Origin: a virus
Virus record (IMG/VR): IMGVR_UViG_3300037358_000010
Coordinates: 1-26,734 of that record
Strand: one strand, 5' to 3'
DNA: 26,734 bases
Shown: positions 1 to 7,617 of the stretch, in pieces
Layout of the letters: each line of letters begins with the position of its first letter
How positions within the stretch are numbered: position 1 is the first letter of the stretch
Notes under the pieces: generated by a model
Told to the model about the DNA's origin: nothing
Seen by the model: only the letters and a program-made list of their open reading frames with translations
Database searches by the model: none
Program-made: the position numbers and the translations under genes

Positions 1-862
1 CAGTATAAGCTAGTAGAGAAAATCCCCAGGCAAGAAAGTAAGCTAACCCTTGCGAGCCACCCTGTTGCTCAAATTCAAGGGTATTGAAAGTACAATCAAC
101 GGCAGACATCGTCATGATTGTTGAGTCATTTCTAACCCAATTGAAATCTTGATTAAAGCCGATGTTTACAAAGAAAGGGTTGCTATCTGTTCCGCCCTGA
201 CCGCCGCCGCCAGTAATCGTGTAATTGGCGTTAATTTCAATAAAATATTCGCAAAATAAGCTAACATCGGGAACCGCATTAATCGTTCCAGTATCCGTAT
301 TGCTATTTAAGGAGCCCGATAAGAAAAATACATATTGGTTGCCGGGACTAGAATCCGTAACTTGAGAAAACGCATAAGCAATAGTTTGCCAAGGAGAAAC
401 AATTGTTCCAGTGCCCGTTGAGTCACTACCATTGACAAAGTCGATATAGCGTTTATTTGGAATGCTAGCGAGTTTCGCAACTGCGGCGGCAGAGCCAGAT
501 ACGGGACCTGCGGTAATGTCACCAGTAAGCTGATTGATTGCGTTTACAACGACAACGCCCTGAGCGCCATTGACAGATTGCACACCAGCAGCCGGAGTAG
601 TAAGTTCCCACTGTGATCCGTTATAAATAACGAGATCGCCAATTTGGAAGTTATACATCGAGGCATTGTTGAGCCCTGCAATGGGTCCCGCGAAAGCCGC
701 GCTAGTCCAGTAGACATATCCTTCAATGCTTGTGCCATCCGATAGTGTCGGGGTATTGGTCGTAGGATTCCACGCACCTTGATAGGCGAATATGTTAGCA
801 GGAACTGTGCTAAGTGGGACCAGCGTCCCAACGAACGGGTCAAATATGTAGCTTATAGCCAT
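1..862 (-). CDS. Tail fibre or tailspike protein, C-terminus cut by window edge
   Basis: An open frame runs on the minus strand from ATG at 862 to the first base without a stop, giving at least 287 residues. Its ATG overlaps the TAA of the HNH gene in a TAATG junction. The N-terminus (MAISYIFDPFVG) is followed by a 'YQGAWNPTTNTPTLSDGT' segment and a 'VQSVNGAQGVVVVNAINQL' segment, both of a kind common in phage fibres. From about residue 140, 'RYIDFVNGSDSTGTGTIVSP' resembles the entry into a right-handed beta-helix of the pectate-lyase or tailspike type. It probably binds, and possibly cuts, host surface glycan at the tip of the virion. No catalytic residues can be placed because the C-terminus is missing. 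Fibre identity is fairly sure; the enzymatic role is open. Confidence 0.75.
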   Translation of the reverse strand, partial: MAISYIFDPFVGTLVPLSTVPANIFAYQGAWNPTTNTPTLSDGTSIEGYVYWTSAAFAGPIAGLNNASMYNFQIGDLVIYNGSQWELTTPAAGVQSVNGAQGVVVVNAINQLTGDITAGPVSGSAAAVAKLASIPNKRYIDFVNGSDSTGTGTIVSPWQTIAYAFSQVTDSSPGNQYVFFLSGSLNSNTDTGTINAVPDVSLFCEYFIEINANYTITGGGGQGGTDSNPFFVNIGFNQDFNWVRNDSTIMTMSAVDCTFNTLEFEQQGGSQGLAYFLAWGFSLLAYT

Positions 863-1515
863 TAAGCTACCCTCTTTCTAATAGCCTTAGTCTTGTAGTT
901 CTCGGTTTTACTGTGGCACGAAACGCATAAAGTTCTACAATTATCAATATTGAACCGAAGTTCGGGATAATTGCACCACTCTTTGATATGGTCCATCTCT
1001 AATTTTCCACCGCGAACCGCGCATACCTGACAACTAAAGTTATCTCTTTTAAACACAGATTTTCTAAGTTGTTTATAGGCATCGCTACTTCTTAATCTTT
1101 TATTTTCTGTAGTTCTTCCATCTATATAATGGTTAGTTTCTTTCCCACGTTTGCCCAACTTATCCTTGCGCATTTTTATCTTAGAGGAGTCTTTTTTAGA
1201 CGGATTATCGAATAAATTTCTATACTCACAAACCTTTTTATTACTAATAGAAGCTTTTCTTGTTTTATTTTTATGACCTTGGCCCAGTTTTAAACCTTCA
1301 AGGTTTGGTTTAATTTCCCCAAGTCTATAACCACAAGGTTTACATCTAGTCGGACTTATTCCAGATACTATAAGTTGAGCATTAGCGTATCCAACTATGC
1401 GTTCATTTTGACACTCGGAGCAAACAGCTACCCACTTAGACTGCCGTTTTCCGACAGCCCTGTCTATTTGATATAGAGTATGCTTTTTTTGTTCCCAAAG
1501 TTCAGATGATCGCAT
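862..1515 (-). CDS. HNH endonuclease with N-terminal zinc ribbon
   Basis: 217 residues. Two CxxC pairs (C32/C35 and C58/C61) form an N-terminal zinc-ribbon-like part, followed by a long basic linker. The HNH core has CQVC at 162-165, a DH pair at 175-176, N192, and CVSC-H at 197-201, which is the usual zinc-stabilised beta-beta-alpha-metal nuclease. Such free-standing phage HNH genes usually act as homing endonucleases that cut alleles lacking the insertion. Both ends are TAATG junctions with the neighbouring virion genes, so the gene looks dropped in between two otherwise adjacent fibre-region genes. Its Lys-rich composition differs from the Ala/Thr/Gly-rich neighbours. The nuclease fold is confident; homing is inferred. 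Confidence 0.88.
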   Translation of the reverse strand: MRSSELWEQKKHTLYQIDRAVGKRQSKWVAVCSECQNERIVGYANAQLIVSGISPTRCKPCGYRLGEIKPNLEGLKLGQGHKNKTRKASISNKKVCEYRNLFDNPSKKDSSKIKMRKDKLGKRGKETNHYIDGRTTENKRLRSSDAYKQLRKSVFKRDNFSCQVCAVRGGKLEMDHIKEWCNYPELRFNIDNCRTLCVSCHSKTENYKTKAIRKRVA

Positions 1516-1853
1516 TATTGTTCCACGCTATTAGAGACGGTGATTAACCTATTGTTGCTATCGTAAGTTAGGGTTAAAGCGGCCACCAAAGTCCCACTTA
1601 AACCCCCAACGTAATAGTCTACAGTTCCCACTTGCCCAGATCCATTACCGCTTGCAATGTACGAAAGGGTAAGCGCATCATAAATCTGAGGAACCAGCTG
1701 AGCAATATTCTCAACTCGAACAGCGTTATAAATCGGATCAATTGCGGGAATTAAGCTTTGGTCTTCAACTCTAACGGCATCATTAAGTGGATCAAAACTA
1801 TGATTGGCAATTTCGGTTTGGCTTAAATTAGAATAGTTGGGGTTCTTGGCCAT
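1515..1853 (-). CDS. Hypothetical virion-associated protein, 112 aa
   Basis: 112 residues starting at ATG 1853, two bases after the stop of the upstream gene. It contains an internal near-repeat: 'SFDPLNDAVRVE' is followed by 'AIDPIYNAVRVE' about 24 residues later. The C-terminal half (ALTLSYIASGNGSGQVGTVD onward) is Thr/Ser/Gly-rich predicted beta structure of the type seen in small phage fibre accessory proteins. No enzyme motif is visible. Its place between the fibre genes and the HNH insertion suggests a structural or assembly role. The function is not known to me. Confidence 0.7.
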   Translation of the reverse strand: MAKNPNYSNLSQTEIANHSFDPLNDAVRVEDQSLIPAIDPIYNAVRVENIAQLVPQIYDALTLSYIASGNGSGQVGTVDYYVGGLSGTLVAALTLTYDSNNRLITVSNSVEQ

Positions 1854-1854
1854 G

Positions 1855-2169
1855 TTACGGTCCTTGTTTCTTTTTCGCAGCTAAAAGAGCCATTAAATTG
1901 GGCATCATTCCAGGAGCACCAGCACCCGGCATATTGACGCCTTGAGTAGGAAGACCTGGAGCCATAAGAGGCGCTGCCATTGGATTGGAAGTGTTAGGCA
2001 TAGCTGGATTTGGATGCGGCATCTTGGGCATCGCAATTTTAGGCGCAGCCCCTGCTATACTGTGTGGGACAGCGCCAGCAAGTTTAGGATCTCCCATGGA
2101 GCCTTCCATAGTTCTGGTTGCCATTCTATTTTTTAGGATGTTGGTTAAGTTGCCAAATTGATTTGCCAT
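1855..2169 (-). CDS. Pro/Met/Ala-rich hypothetical protein, 104 aa
   Basis: 104 residues. After an ordinary N-terminus (MANQFGNLTNILKNR) the rest is low-complexity Pro, Met, Ala, Gly and Asn, with repeated MP and NP dipeptides and a basic C-terminus (LLAAKKKQGP). It has no transmembrane segment or catalytic motif. Stop TAA and the next ATG are separated by one base (TAACATG), so it is cotranscribed and probably translationally coupled with the 112-aa gene. The composition suggests a disordered linker or minor virion component. No function can be assigned. Confidence 0.6.
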   Translation of the reverse strand: MANQFGNLTNILKNRMATRTMEGSMGDPKLAGAVPHSIAGAAPKIAMPKMPHPNPAMPNTSNPMAAPLMAPGLPTQGVNMPGAGAPGMMPNLMALLAAKKKQGP

Positions 2170-2178
2170 AATTACTCG

Positions 2179-2352
2179 CTATTTCTTACTCTTTAGCCAG
2201 TCTTTTACCGACATTTTCTTCTTGGCTGCGCCTTGCATGGCTTTTTTTCCAAATTTCTCGTTCCCAATTTTAGCGGCAACGGCGTTGGCCCCTTCTTGGG
2301 AATAGCCACTCTTTTTCTTAATTGCGTTTGCTAACTTTTTAAATGCTGACAC
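2179..2352 (-). CDS. Small basic phage protein, 57 aa, GTG start
   Basis: This gene fills the gap between the fibre gene ending at 2388 and the gene starting at 2169. GTG at 2350-2352 opens a 57-codon frame ending in TAG at 2179-2181. The protein begins MSAFKKLANAIKKKSG and ends in a run of lysines. The central motif (KKSGYSQEGANAVAAKIG) resembles a short Lys-rich protein found in many phages and phage-like metagenomic contigs. The family has no established function that I know. A GAG-type SD lies about 6 nt before GTG. I accept it because it bridges the gap neatly and shows a recurrent phage motif. Confidence 0.7.
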   Translation of the reverse strand: MSAFKKLANAIKKKSGYSQEGANAVAAKIGNEKFGKKAMQGAAKKKMSVKDWLKSKK

Positions 2353-2387
2353 GGTTTTCTCTTTTCTGCATCTTGCAACAGCAAGTG

Positions 2388-4199
2388 CTATTGATAACTT
2401 TGCTTCACGTTTATCTGCCCGCCCGCGCCCGCGCCGCCTGCGCCAGAAGCCCCAGACCCACCTACACCCACTGTATAATAATAAGCGGTAGCGGGTGCTA
2501 AAATAAGCGCTTTTCCATATCCACCAGCACCGCCACCCGTACCAGCATTATTTGATATTATTCCACCAGTCCCGCCGCCGCCAGCCCCCGTGGCTGGAGT
2601 AGCCGCGTTACCTGTAGTATAAGAACCACTACCAGCGCCCCCGTAATAGCTGTTACCGCCGTCGCCGCCTTGATTGGCGGACGAACCTGCGCCCAGTACA
2701 AGTTCCCCTAAAAATCCAGAGCCCCCAGAAACGGCATCTTCTGTAATAAAACCAGTAATAACCGTTTGTCCCCCGGCACCGCCTACTTGTGTGGGTCCGT
2801 TGGTCCCACCACCACCGCCGGTCATAAGGATGTAGTTACCCGAGATACCGAAGAAACTGGGAGTACCAGCAGAACCCGTACTACCGGACCCATCAGCACC
2901 CCCCTGACCACCAGCACCAATACCCCACACTTCTAGATAAAGAGGAGAGGGGCTGCTCGGAGTAGTATAAGTAGCCAGAGCAGCGACTGCGGAAAACGCA
3001 ATCGTACTTGGGCCGGTACCACTAGTTTTAGTTAAAGTACCGCTAGCTAAGGGTGCCCCAGCCACTACTGTAGCAACCAATAGGCTATCAGTTGTGGAAG
3101 AGCCAACAACTGTAAAAGTTACGCTGTTGTTAGTATAAGTGGCACCCGCGCTTACGCTTGAAGCGGGGATTGTAAAAACATATGCGGTTGCAGATCCATT
3201 AGAAATAAACCTTTGAATAGAAGGCGCGGTAAGCGTAATGGAAGGATTTCCCCAAGTCATGGCAGAAGAACCACCACCGGCAGAAAGTAAACTTTGCCCA
3301 ACACTTCCAACCGTTGTAGGAAGATTGAAATTGTAGGTTCCAGAAGAAGCTTGTCCCTGAATCGTAATTGCACCGCTAGAGCTGCCTAAAACAACGAAGT
3401 CGGTAGCTTGAATTGCCCCGGTACCTGTTATCGTACCCGTAACACCCAAAGTTCCGCTCAAAACCTCGTTAACTCCATGAGCTGTACCTGTAAAAGTGGG
3501 AGAAGCAGAAAAAACAACGTTGCCAGTACCCGTGGTACCACTAACAGTAGTTCCATCAATAGCAGAAACAACCGTAGCGCCTTGAGTTCCAGTTACGTCT
3601 CCAACGAGACTGCCTGAGAAGTTAGTTGCCGTAGTTGCGGTTGTGGCATTACCAGACAAAGAAGCCGTAATAGTTCCGGCACTAAAGTTGCCAGAGCCAT
3701 CGCGTGAAACAATTGTATTTGGGGTGTTCAAATTCGTCGCAGTAGTCGATGAATTTGCAATATTGGTTATGGTGTTAGACGCACCAGAAATAGTCTTATT
3801 TGTAAGCGTCTGAGTGCCATCAGTTGTAACAATAGTCCCAGAAGAAGATCCGGTACCTAGCGTATAAGTCGTATTTGTGGTAGCGTTTGTTGCAATTGTA
3901 GACGTAACACCAGTAGTTTCACCGGAGAGAAGGAAATTGAGCTTTTTAGAAGTATCGGTAGGGTCTACAAACTGGACATTGGATGCGTCTAGGTCCTTGT
4001 TTTGGAGCCTATTGGCACCTTCAGAGGCATGAACCTCCGTCACCACAGGTGACGTGCCACTTTGGGAGCTGACAGCATTAAAATAGGTCATCTTGCCATT
4101 AGTTGACAATACCTCGGTATCGCCCGTAGAAGCGCCATTAGAGCTAGCCTTAGGAACGAGATTGATGCCGTAAAAGAATCTTTTAAACGAAAAAGCCAT
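2388..4199 (-). CDS. Tail fibre with C-terminal glycine-rich domain
   Basis: 603 residues; ATG at 4199 is preceded by a perfect AAGGAG six bases upstream. Residues 1-110 form a fibre-type N-terminus. 'GTQTLTNKTISGA' near 125 is the classic LTNKTI fibre motif, and 140-250 are Thr/Ser/Gly/Asn repeats of a beta-structured shaft. From about residue 419 to the end the protein is a Gly-rich domain with many GG and GGGG runs (GGAGGQ, GGGGTGG), like Gly-rich receptor-binding tips of fibres and adhesins. The shaft segment around 'SGNFSAGTITASL' is closely repeated in the neighbouring 662-aa fibre. It is probably a distal fibre or adhesin on the tail. The host receptor is unknown. Confidence 0.85.
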   Translation of the reverse strand: MAFSFKRFFYGINLVPKASSNGASTGDTEVLSTNGKMTYFNAVSSQSGTSPVVTEVHASEGANRLQNKDLDASNVQFVDPTDTSKKLNFLLSGETTGVTSTIATNATTNTTYTLGTGSSSGTIVTTDGTQTLTNKTISGASNTITNIANSSTTATNLNTPNTIVSRDGSGNFSAGTITASLSGNATTATTATNFSGSLVGDVTGTQGATVVSAIDGTTVSGTTGTGNVVFSASPTFTGTAHGVNEVLSGTLGVTGTITGTGAIQATDFVVLGSSSGAITIQGQASSGTYNFNLPTTVGSVGQSLLSAGGGSSAMTWGNPSITLTAPSIQRFISNGSATAYVFTIPASSVSAGATYTNNSVTFTVVGSSTTDSLLVATVVAGAPLASGTLTKTSGTGPSTIAFSAVAALATYTTPSSPSPLYLEVWGIGAGGQGGADGSGSTGSAGTPSFFGISGNYILMTGGGGGTNGPTQVGGAGGQTVITGFITEDAVSGGSGFLGELVLGAGSSANQGGDGGNSYYGGAGSGSYTTGNAATPATGAGGGGTGGIISNNAGTGGGAGGYGKALILAPATAYYYTVGVGGSGASGAGGAGAGGQINVKQSYQ

Positions 4200-4217
4200 T
4201 TGTTTCTCCTTAATTCA

Positions 4218-4270
4218 TAGGCACGTATGGAAACAACATACGCCTAGCTGACGATTCTTACGAATACGTC
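4218..4270 (-). promoter_or_regulatory. Two tandem RNA hairpins in the leader of the 603-aa fibre gene
   Basis: Between the stop of the 150-aa gene (4282) and the SD of the fibre gene are two consecutive inverted repeats. Hairpin one spans 4218-4246: TAGG, a CA bulge, CGTATG, a 7-nt loop, then CATACG CCTA. Hairpin two spans 4250-4270: GACG-ATTC, a TTAC loop, GAAT, a bulged A, then CGTC. Neither is followed on the minus strand by a U-run, so intrinsic termination is unlikely. RNA processing, mRNA protection or a partial transcript break are possible. The base pairing is seen; the role is inferred. Confidence 0.5.
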
Positions 4271-4281
4271 GTTTTAATCCG

Positions 4282-4734
4282 CTACGCCGCGATTGGAAAA
4301 GTCCTCGCCCTAACAATCATAATAGCCGCAGTCCCTGTTGAAGTTGTGGTATATTGGAGCTGTCCACCACTAGTTATGGAGAACGTAACGCCTACGTCCG
4401 TACCCGACTGAGTGCGGTCCATAGTCCAATTGCCATTGGTATAAACTAGGTCTAAAGTGTCTAATTCCGTGGCAGCGCCCCGATTAATGGTCATTTCTAC
4501 AATAGCGCCATAGATTAGGGAGCTATTAAAGACTAGGTTGGTTATGGTTGTAGGGACGGCGATATTATCAGCAAGAGTAGCAGTTGTCAGAGGGATATCA
4601 GTAGGAGGAACAAGGCCGTTAACATAGGCCGCTAATGCCACGAACGCGTCGCTAGCATCACTGCCCCATCCGGGCAGATCCCCCGGTTCTGGGTAGTTGA
4701 AAATTTGGCCATTTATTATAATGGGTATGCTCAT
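4282..4734 (-). CDS. Predicted minor virion / tail-associated protein, 150 aa
   Basis: 150 residues; the ATG at 4734 overlaps the stop of the endonuclease VII-like gene (TAATG). The N-terminus combines an 'IIINGQIFNYPEPGD' beta-hairpin with 'LPGWGSDASDAFVALAAYVN', a pattern common in small phage structural proteins near fibres. The rest alternates beta-strands (MTINRGAATELDTLDLVYTN, then WTMDRTQSG) and ends hydrophobically. It has no enzyme motif. Its gene order among fibre genes points to a baseplate, fibre-attachment or head-tail accessory role. The assignment to virion structure is by context and composition only. Confidence 0.65.
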   Translation of the reverse strand: MSIPIIINGQIFNYPEPGDLPGWGSDASDAFVALAAYVNGLVPPTDIPLTTATLADNIAVPTTITNLVFNSSLIYGAIVEMTINRGAATELDTLDLVYTNGNWTMDRTQSGTDVGVTFSITSGGQLQYTTTSTGTAAIMIVRARTFPIAA

Positions 4735-5207
4735 TACAATTTTTCCGACTTCTTAATATACTCAATTGCTTTTAAAAGAAATTCTATGCCAGAATCACAC
4801 TTAAAATTACCAAGTCCCCAATTACAACTATCACACAAAAGTCCCCGAATTCTTCCAGTAACGTGGTTATGATCTACAGCAAAGTCCTTTTTATTCTCTA
4901 ATCTTGGCTTTTCACAAAGAGCGCACTTATCGCCCTGATTTTTTAAAATTTCTTTATACTCCAATAGACTAATGCCGTACTTGTATTTAAGCTTCCAGTG
5001 TCTGTTGTATTCTGGATCTTTTCTTTTCTGTCTTTGTAGTCGATTTCTACATTTTGCCGCACAAGTCTTACATCCGGACCAATAGAAGTTTGGGCCTCGC
5101 TTGCTTTTATAAAAGTTGGTCAGTGGTTGATCTTCTCCTTTAAAATCACAACCTTGGGAAGTACAAGTGGCGGTTATGCCGTTTTTTGATACTTTTAAAA
5201 GCCCCAT
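4734..5207 (-). CDS. Endonuclease VII-like HNH nuclease
   Basis: 157 residues from ATG at 5207. A TTG 48 bases upstream is in frame, but the ATG has a GAGG-type SD and the upstream stretch overlaps the preceding gene. An N-terminal Cys-rich part (C15, C20, C46, C49) precedes the core CALC (95-98), VDHNH (111-115), a TGRIRGLLC stretch and CDSCN (125-129). This is the pattern of T4 endonuclease VII-type nucleases (His-Me finger; D112/H113 and N129 probable active-site residues). Family members resolve branched DNA or act as mobile nucleases. Its position inside the fibre cluster favours a mobile, homing-type gene rather than a core resolvase. Confidence 0.88.
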   Translation of the reverse strand: MGLLKVSKNGITATCTSQGCDFKGEDQPLTNFYKSKRGPNFYWSGCKTCAAKCRNRLQRQKRKDPEYNRHWKLKYKYGISLLEYKEILKNQGDKCALCEKPRLENKKDFAVDHNHVTGRIRGLLCDSCNWGLGNFKCDSGIEFLLKAIEYIKKSEKL

Positions 5208-5229
5208 TAGAACAAAACCTCTTCCACTC

Positions 5230-5391
5230 TTATCTGTTAAATAGCAACAAGGCAACTAGAACAATTATACCAAAGGCTTGTAACCCATTAATAACTAAGG
5301 ATAATTTAAGTTGCTTACGTAACTTAGCCGAGGGGGGTATTTGGGTCTTTAAAGAGGGCAATCCGTGGCTTATATTTCTAAGTCTAGCCAT
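5230..5391 (-). CDS. Small single-span membrane protein, 53 aa
   Basis: This overlooked frame starts at ATG 5391-5389, overlapping the TAA of the 68-aa gene in a TAATG junction, and ends with TAA at 5230-5232. The protein starts MARLRNISHG, is basic through residue 30 (KLRKQLKLS), and has one hydrophobic helix at about 36-51 (AFGIIVLVALLLF) before a terminal NR. It fully explains the gap before the endonuclease VII-like gene, which starts 22 nt downstream. A one-helix phage membrane protein could be a holin-like or exclusion factor, but nothing proves either. Its last codons lie inside one of the five ATCTGTTAA sites. Confidence 0.65.
   Translation of the reverse strand: MARLRNISHGLPSLKTQIPPSAKLRKQLKLSLVINGLQAFGIIVLVALLLFNR
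5232..5240 (-). promoter_or_regulatory. ATCTGTTAA repeat, copy 1
   Basis: The plus strand reads TTATCTGTTAAA at 5230-5241. It shares the 9-bp core ATCTGTTAA with four other gene-boundary sites. On the minus strand it lies 24 nt upstream of the endonuclease VII-like start and overlaps the last three codons of the 53-aa gene. Unlike the other four copies it has no TTGACT promoter beside it. Confidence 0.45.
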
Positions 5392-5597
5392 TAAGAACCC
5401 GTTGCCGCTGTGAAGTTGGTGCCGTCATAAGTAGACCCCGTTTGCACAGGAGAGCCATCCGTACAAGTAGGACTGGCAACATAATTGGTTACAGTAACCA
5501 TAATCCACGTATAGGCAGGATCAAAAACATCAGTTGTTAGCATCATTTGCATATTAACAACCACACCACCTTGAATTTTAGCATAAATATTTGGCAT
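5391..5597 (-). CDS. Small fibre-associated protein, 68 aa
   Basis: 68 residues; the ATG at 5597 overlaps the stop of the 662-aa fibre gene (TAATG). The sequence begins MPNIYAKIQGGVVVNMQMML and ends with 'GSTYDGTNFTAATGS'. This is the signature of short phage proteins with a 'YDGTNFT' C-terminus that follow fibre genes and may act in fibre assembly or as small structural caps. There are no catalytic residues or membrane spans. The family resemblance is recognised from the two end motifs; the assembly role is inferred from context. Confidence 0.7.
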   Translation of the reverse strand: MPNIYAKIQGGVVVNMQMMLTTDVFDPAYTWIMVTVTNYVASPTCTDGSPVQTGSTYDGTNFTAATGS

Positions 5598-7585
5598 TAG
5601 TTATCCCACAAAATATGAATGGCTCCTGCGGAACCTGCACCAGCTATACCGTTACCTGGGCCAGCCCCAGCACCGCCACCGCCATAGCCAGTACCCCCTA
5701 GGCCGTCGTCTCCAATGAAAGCCACATTGCCCACGCCGCCTAAACCCCAGCCCATACCACTACTTCCACCCGGCGCAGATGGGGTTTGCGTTCCAGCAAC
5801 TTTGTTGCCAGCCCCATTTTGTCCAGTGATATTTATAGTGCAATTAGTAGAAGCGCCACCAGCACCACCTACATAGGTTGACACGGTGTCTGGTCCACCC
5901 GCACCGCCAGCTGCGGTATAAGTTGTAGCCCCAATTGTTAGAGAAGTTGTGCCTCCAGCAGCCCCGGGCGTAGCAGATGGGGTGTAAGTGCCCCCCTGAC
6001 CACCAGCCCCGATAGCGATTGTATAGGTTGTATTAGGAGTTAGGCCATTAATATATAAAATGCCAACCCCCGCCCCACCGCCTCCGCAACCGAAAGCAGT
6101 AGCTGTAGCTATACCACCGCCCCCGCCCCCTCCTCCTATTAACGTAAAAGTAAATAGCGTATTAGGAGATATCACAGCTGGAGTTGTATAGGTTGTGCCG
6201 GAAGTTAGAAATGCGAAGCCCTTGGTTACAGAGCCATTCCAAATACCAGCAGTAACTGTGCCGACATTACTATTTCCGTTAACTTGAAGTTTTTGTGTGC
6301 CGCTATCAGTTGTAGTGCCAATTAATAAATCACCCGAAGGGGAAATACGCATAGCCTCCGTAGATGCTATAGAACCTGTTCCCGTAACAGAAAATGAAAT
6401 GTAGGTGGGCATTGATGTATCGGTAAAATTGCCACCAGCATCAATAGCGATAGATCCCGTTGATGTAGCAGGAAATCCCGTGGTACCATACCCCTGTCCG
6501 CTTATGAAATCAAGAGTGTCCCCCGTTTGTGCCGCAGTAGGAGAAGTTGCGGTTCCTCTAGCAAATCTTCCACGAAAACCGACAAAAGAACTAGTTCCAT
6601 AGCCGGTAAGTTCAATACGTTTAGTAGCACCTGTTAGATTGATTGCTTCTAGAAATGTATTGGAATTAGGAGTGTTTGTGCCGATTCCAAGGCTTTGATT
6701 AGCGTCATTCCAGAAGAAATTAGCATTGTCTTGAGTTAGGGAAGTTCCATTAGAGTATATGATAGAACCCGCAGTATAAGACGTTGAGTTATTAGTGCCG
6801 CCGCCAGAAAAGGGGAGGCCCGTAGCGTTAGTTAGTGTTAAAGCGGGCGCATTAGAGAATACAACATTGCCCGTGCCCGTGGTGCCAACAACCGTATTGC
6901 CGTCAATCTTGCTTACAAGCGTGGCACTTTCCGTACCAGTTACATCGCCAGCCAAGGACCCAGTAAAAGTAGCGGCGCTGCCGGACACATTCCCAGATAC
7001 GTTGCCAGTTAGTGATGCAGTAATAGTGCCAGCAGAGAAGTTTCCACTTGCATCGCGTTTAACTATGGTTGAGGGAGTATCTGCGCTAGTTGCGGCCTGT
7101 GTTGCAAGCGCCGCATTATCGAATGTAATCCAATCAACATCAGACAAGTAGCCGTTTTCAAGTGCGGTTGCTTGTTGAATTGAAATTACAGGGTTGACGC
7201 CGCCAGTGCTACTTAGCGGAGATGTAGCAGTAACGGACATAACTCCTCCTACGATATTGACATTAAGACTTCCGTCTGGATTAATTGTTAAAAAGGTACC
7301 AGTTGAGTTGGAAACGGACACAGAACCGGAGATGTGCCAAGGAGTTGAGCCTTGGTTGACCGTTATAGGGTCGTTATTAACTGTATTGACATTGAGTGCC
7401 CCATTAGTTACGGTAGCTAGATTACCAGAGGCATCCCCAATAGTTATGTTGTCATCTATGCTATTGATGCTAACTTCAACATCCCCAATAACAGCAGTAA
7501 CTTCAGCATTAACGTTTAGGGCGTGGTCAGCTGGGACATGTACGTCTTGTAGAATCTGCTGCTGACTTTGTTGGCTTGGTACCAT
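5597..7585 (-). CDS. Long tail fibre with C-terminal glycine-rich domain
   Basis: 662 residues from ATG 7585. The N-terminal 120 residues are beta-repeats rich in Val/Asn (VEVSINSIDDNITIGDASGN). Residues about 125-260 carry shaft repeats including 'SGNFSAGTITASL' and 'GDVTGT', shared with the 603-aa fibre. Further on, 'LGIGTNTPN' and 'AMRISPSGDLLIGTT' match motifs that usually precede a C-terminal S74 intramolecular chaperone. Here no S74 peptidase follows. Instead residues about 455-662 are a Gly-rich domain with runs of eight glycines and 'GGGGAGAGPG'. It is probably a receptor-binding fibre. An AAGG SD lies five bases before ATG, and the gene heads the left minus-strand operon. Confidence 0.85.
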   Translation of the reverse strand: MVPSQQSQQQILQDVHVPADHALNVNAEVTAVIGDVEVSINSIDDNITIGDASGNLATVTNGALNVNTVNNDPITVNQGSTPWHISGSVSVSNSTGTFLTINPDGSLNVNIVGGVMSVTATSPLSSTGGVNPVISIQQATALENGYLSDVDWITFDNAALATQAATSADTPSTIVKRDASGNFSAGTITASLTGNVSGNVSGSAATFTGSLAGDVTGTESATLVSKIDGNTVVGTTGTGNVVFSNAPALTLTNATGLPFSGGGTNNSTSYTAGSIIYSNGTSLTQDNANFFWNDANQSLGIGTNTPNSNTFLEAINLTGATKRIELTGYGTSSFVGFRGRFARGTATSPTAAQTGDTLDFISGQGYGTTGFPATSTGSIAIDAGGNFTDTSMPTYISFSVTGTGSIASTEAMRISPSGDLLIGTTTDSGTQKLQVNGNSNVGTVTAGIWNGSVTKGFAFLTSGTTYTTPAVISPNTLFTFTLIGGGGGGGGIATATAFGCGGGGAGVGILYINGLTPNTTYTIAIGAGGQGGTYTPSATPGAAGGTTSLTIGATTYTAAGGAGGPDTVSTYVGGAGGASTNCTINITGQNGAGNKVAGTQTPSAPGGSSGMGWGLGGVGNVAFIGDDGLGGTGYGGGGAGAGPGNGIAGAGSAGAIHILWDN

Positions 7586-7592
7586 ATACCTT

Positions 7593-7601
7593 ATCTGTTA
7601 A
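7593..7601 (-). promoter_or_regulatory. ATCTGTTAA repeat, copy 2
   Basis: The core ATCTGTTAA lies in the 67-bp divergent gap between the 662-aa fibre gene (minus) and the 56-aa gene (plus). Read on the minus strand as TTAACAGATAAGG, it ends about 5 nt before the fibre ATG and contributes its SD-like AAGG. It is 16 bp upstream of the TTGACT -35 box of the plus promoter. Confidence 0.5.
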
Positions 7602-7617
7602 TTCTTAAACGTTTCTA

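Noticed and set aside
307-843. Two minus-strand frames (71 and 99 aa) at 307-522 and 544-843
   Set aside because: They are out-of-frame shadows of the fibre gene that reads from 862 to the window edge, which shows fibre motifs and no stops.
1855-2169. Collagen-like fibre for the Pro/Met-rich 104-aa protein
   Set aside because: It lacks regular G-x-y triplets; the composition is only low complexity.
5256-5390. Possible tRNA-like fold around 5310-5380
   Set aside because: No proper acceptor, D and T stems could be drawn, and the stretch is explained by the 53-aa membrane protein gene.
6795-7565. Plus-strand frames of 118 and 123 aa at 6795-7151 and 7194-7565
   Set aside because: They are antisense to the 662-aa fibre gene and are rich in Pro, Val and Leu as expected from the complement of Thr/Gly repeats; no SD or motif is present.
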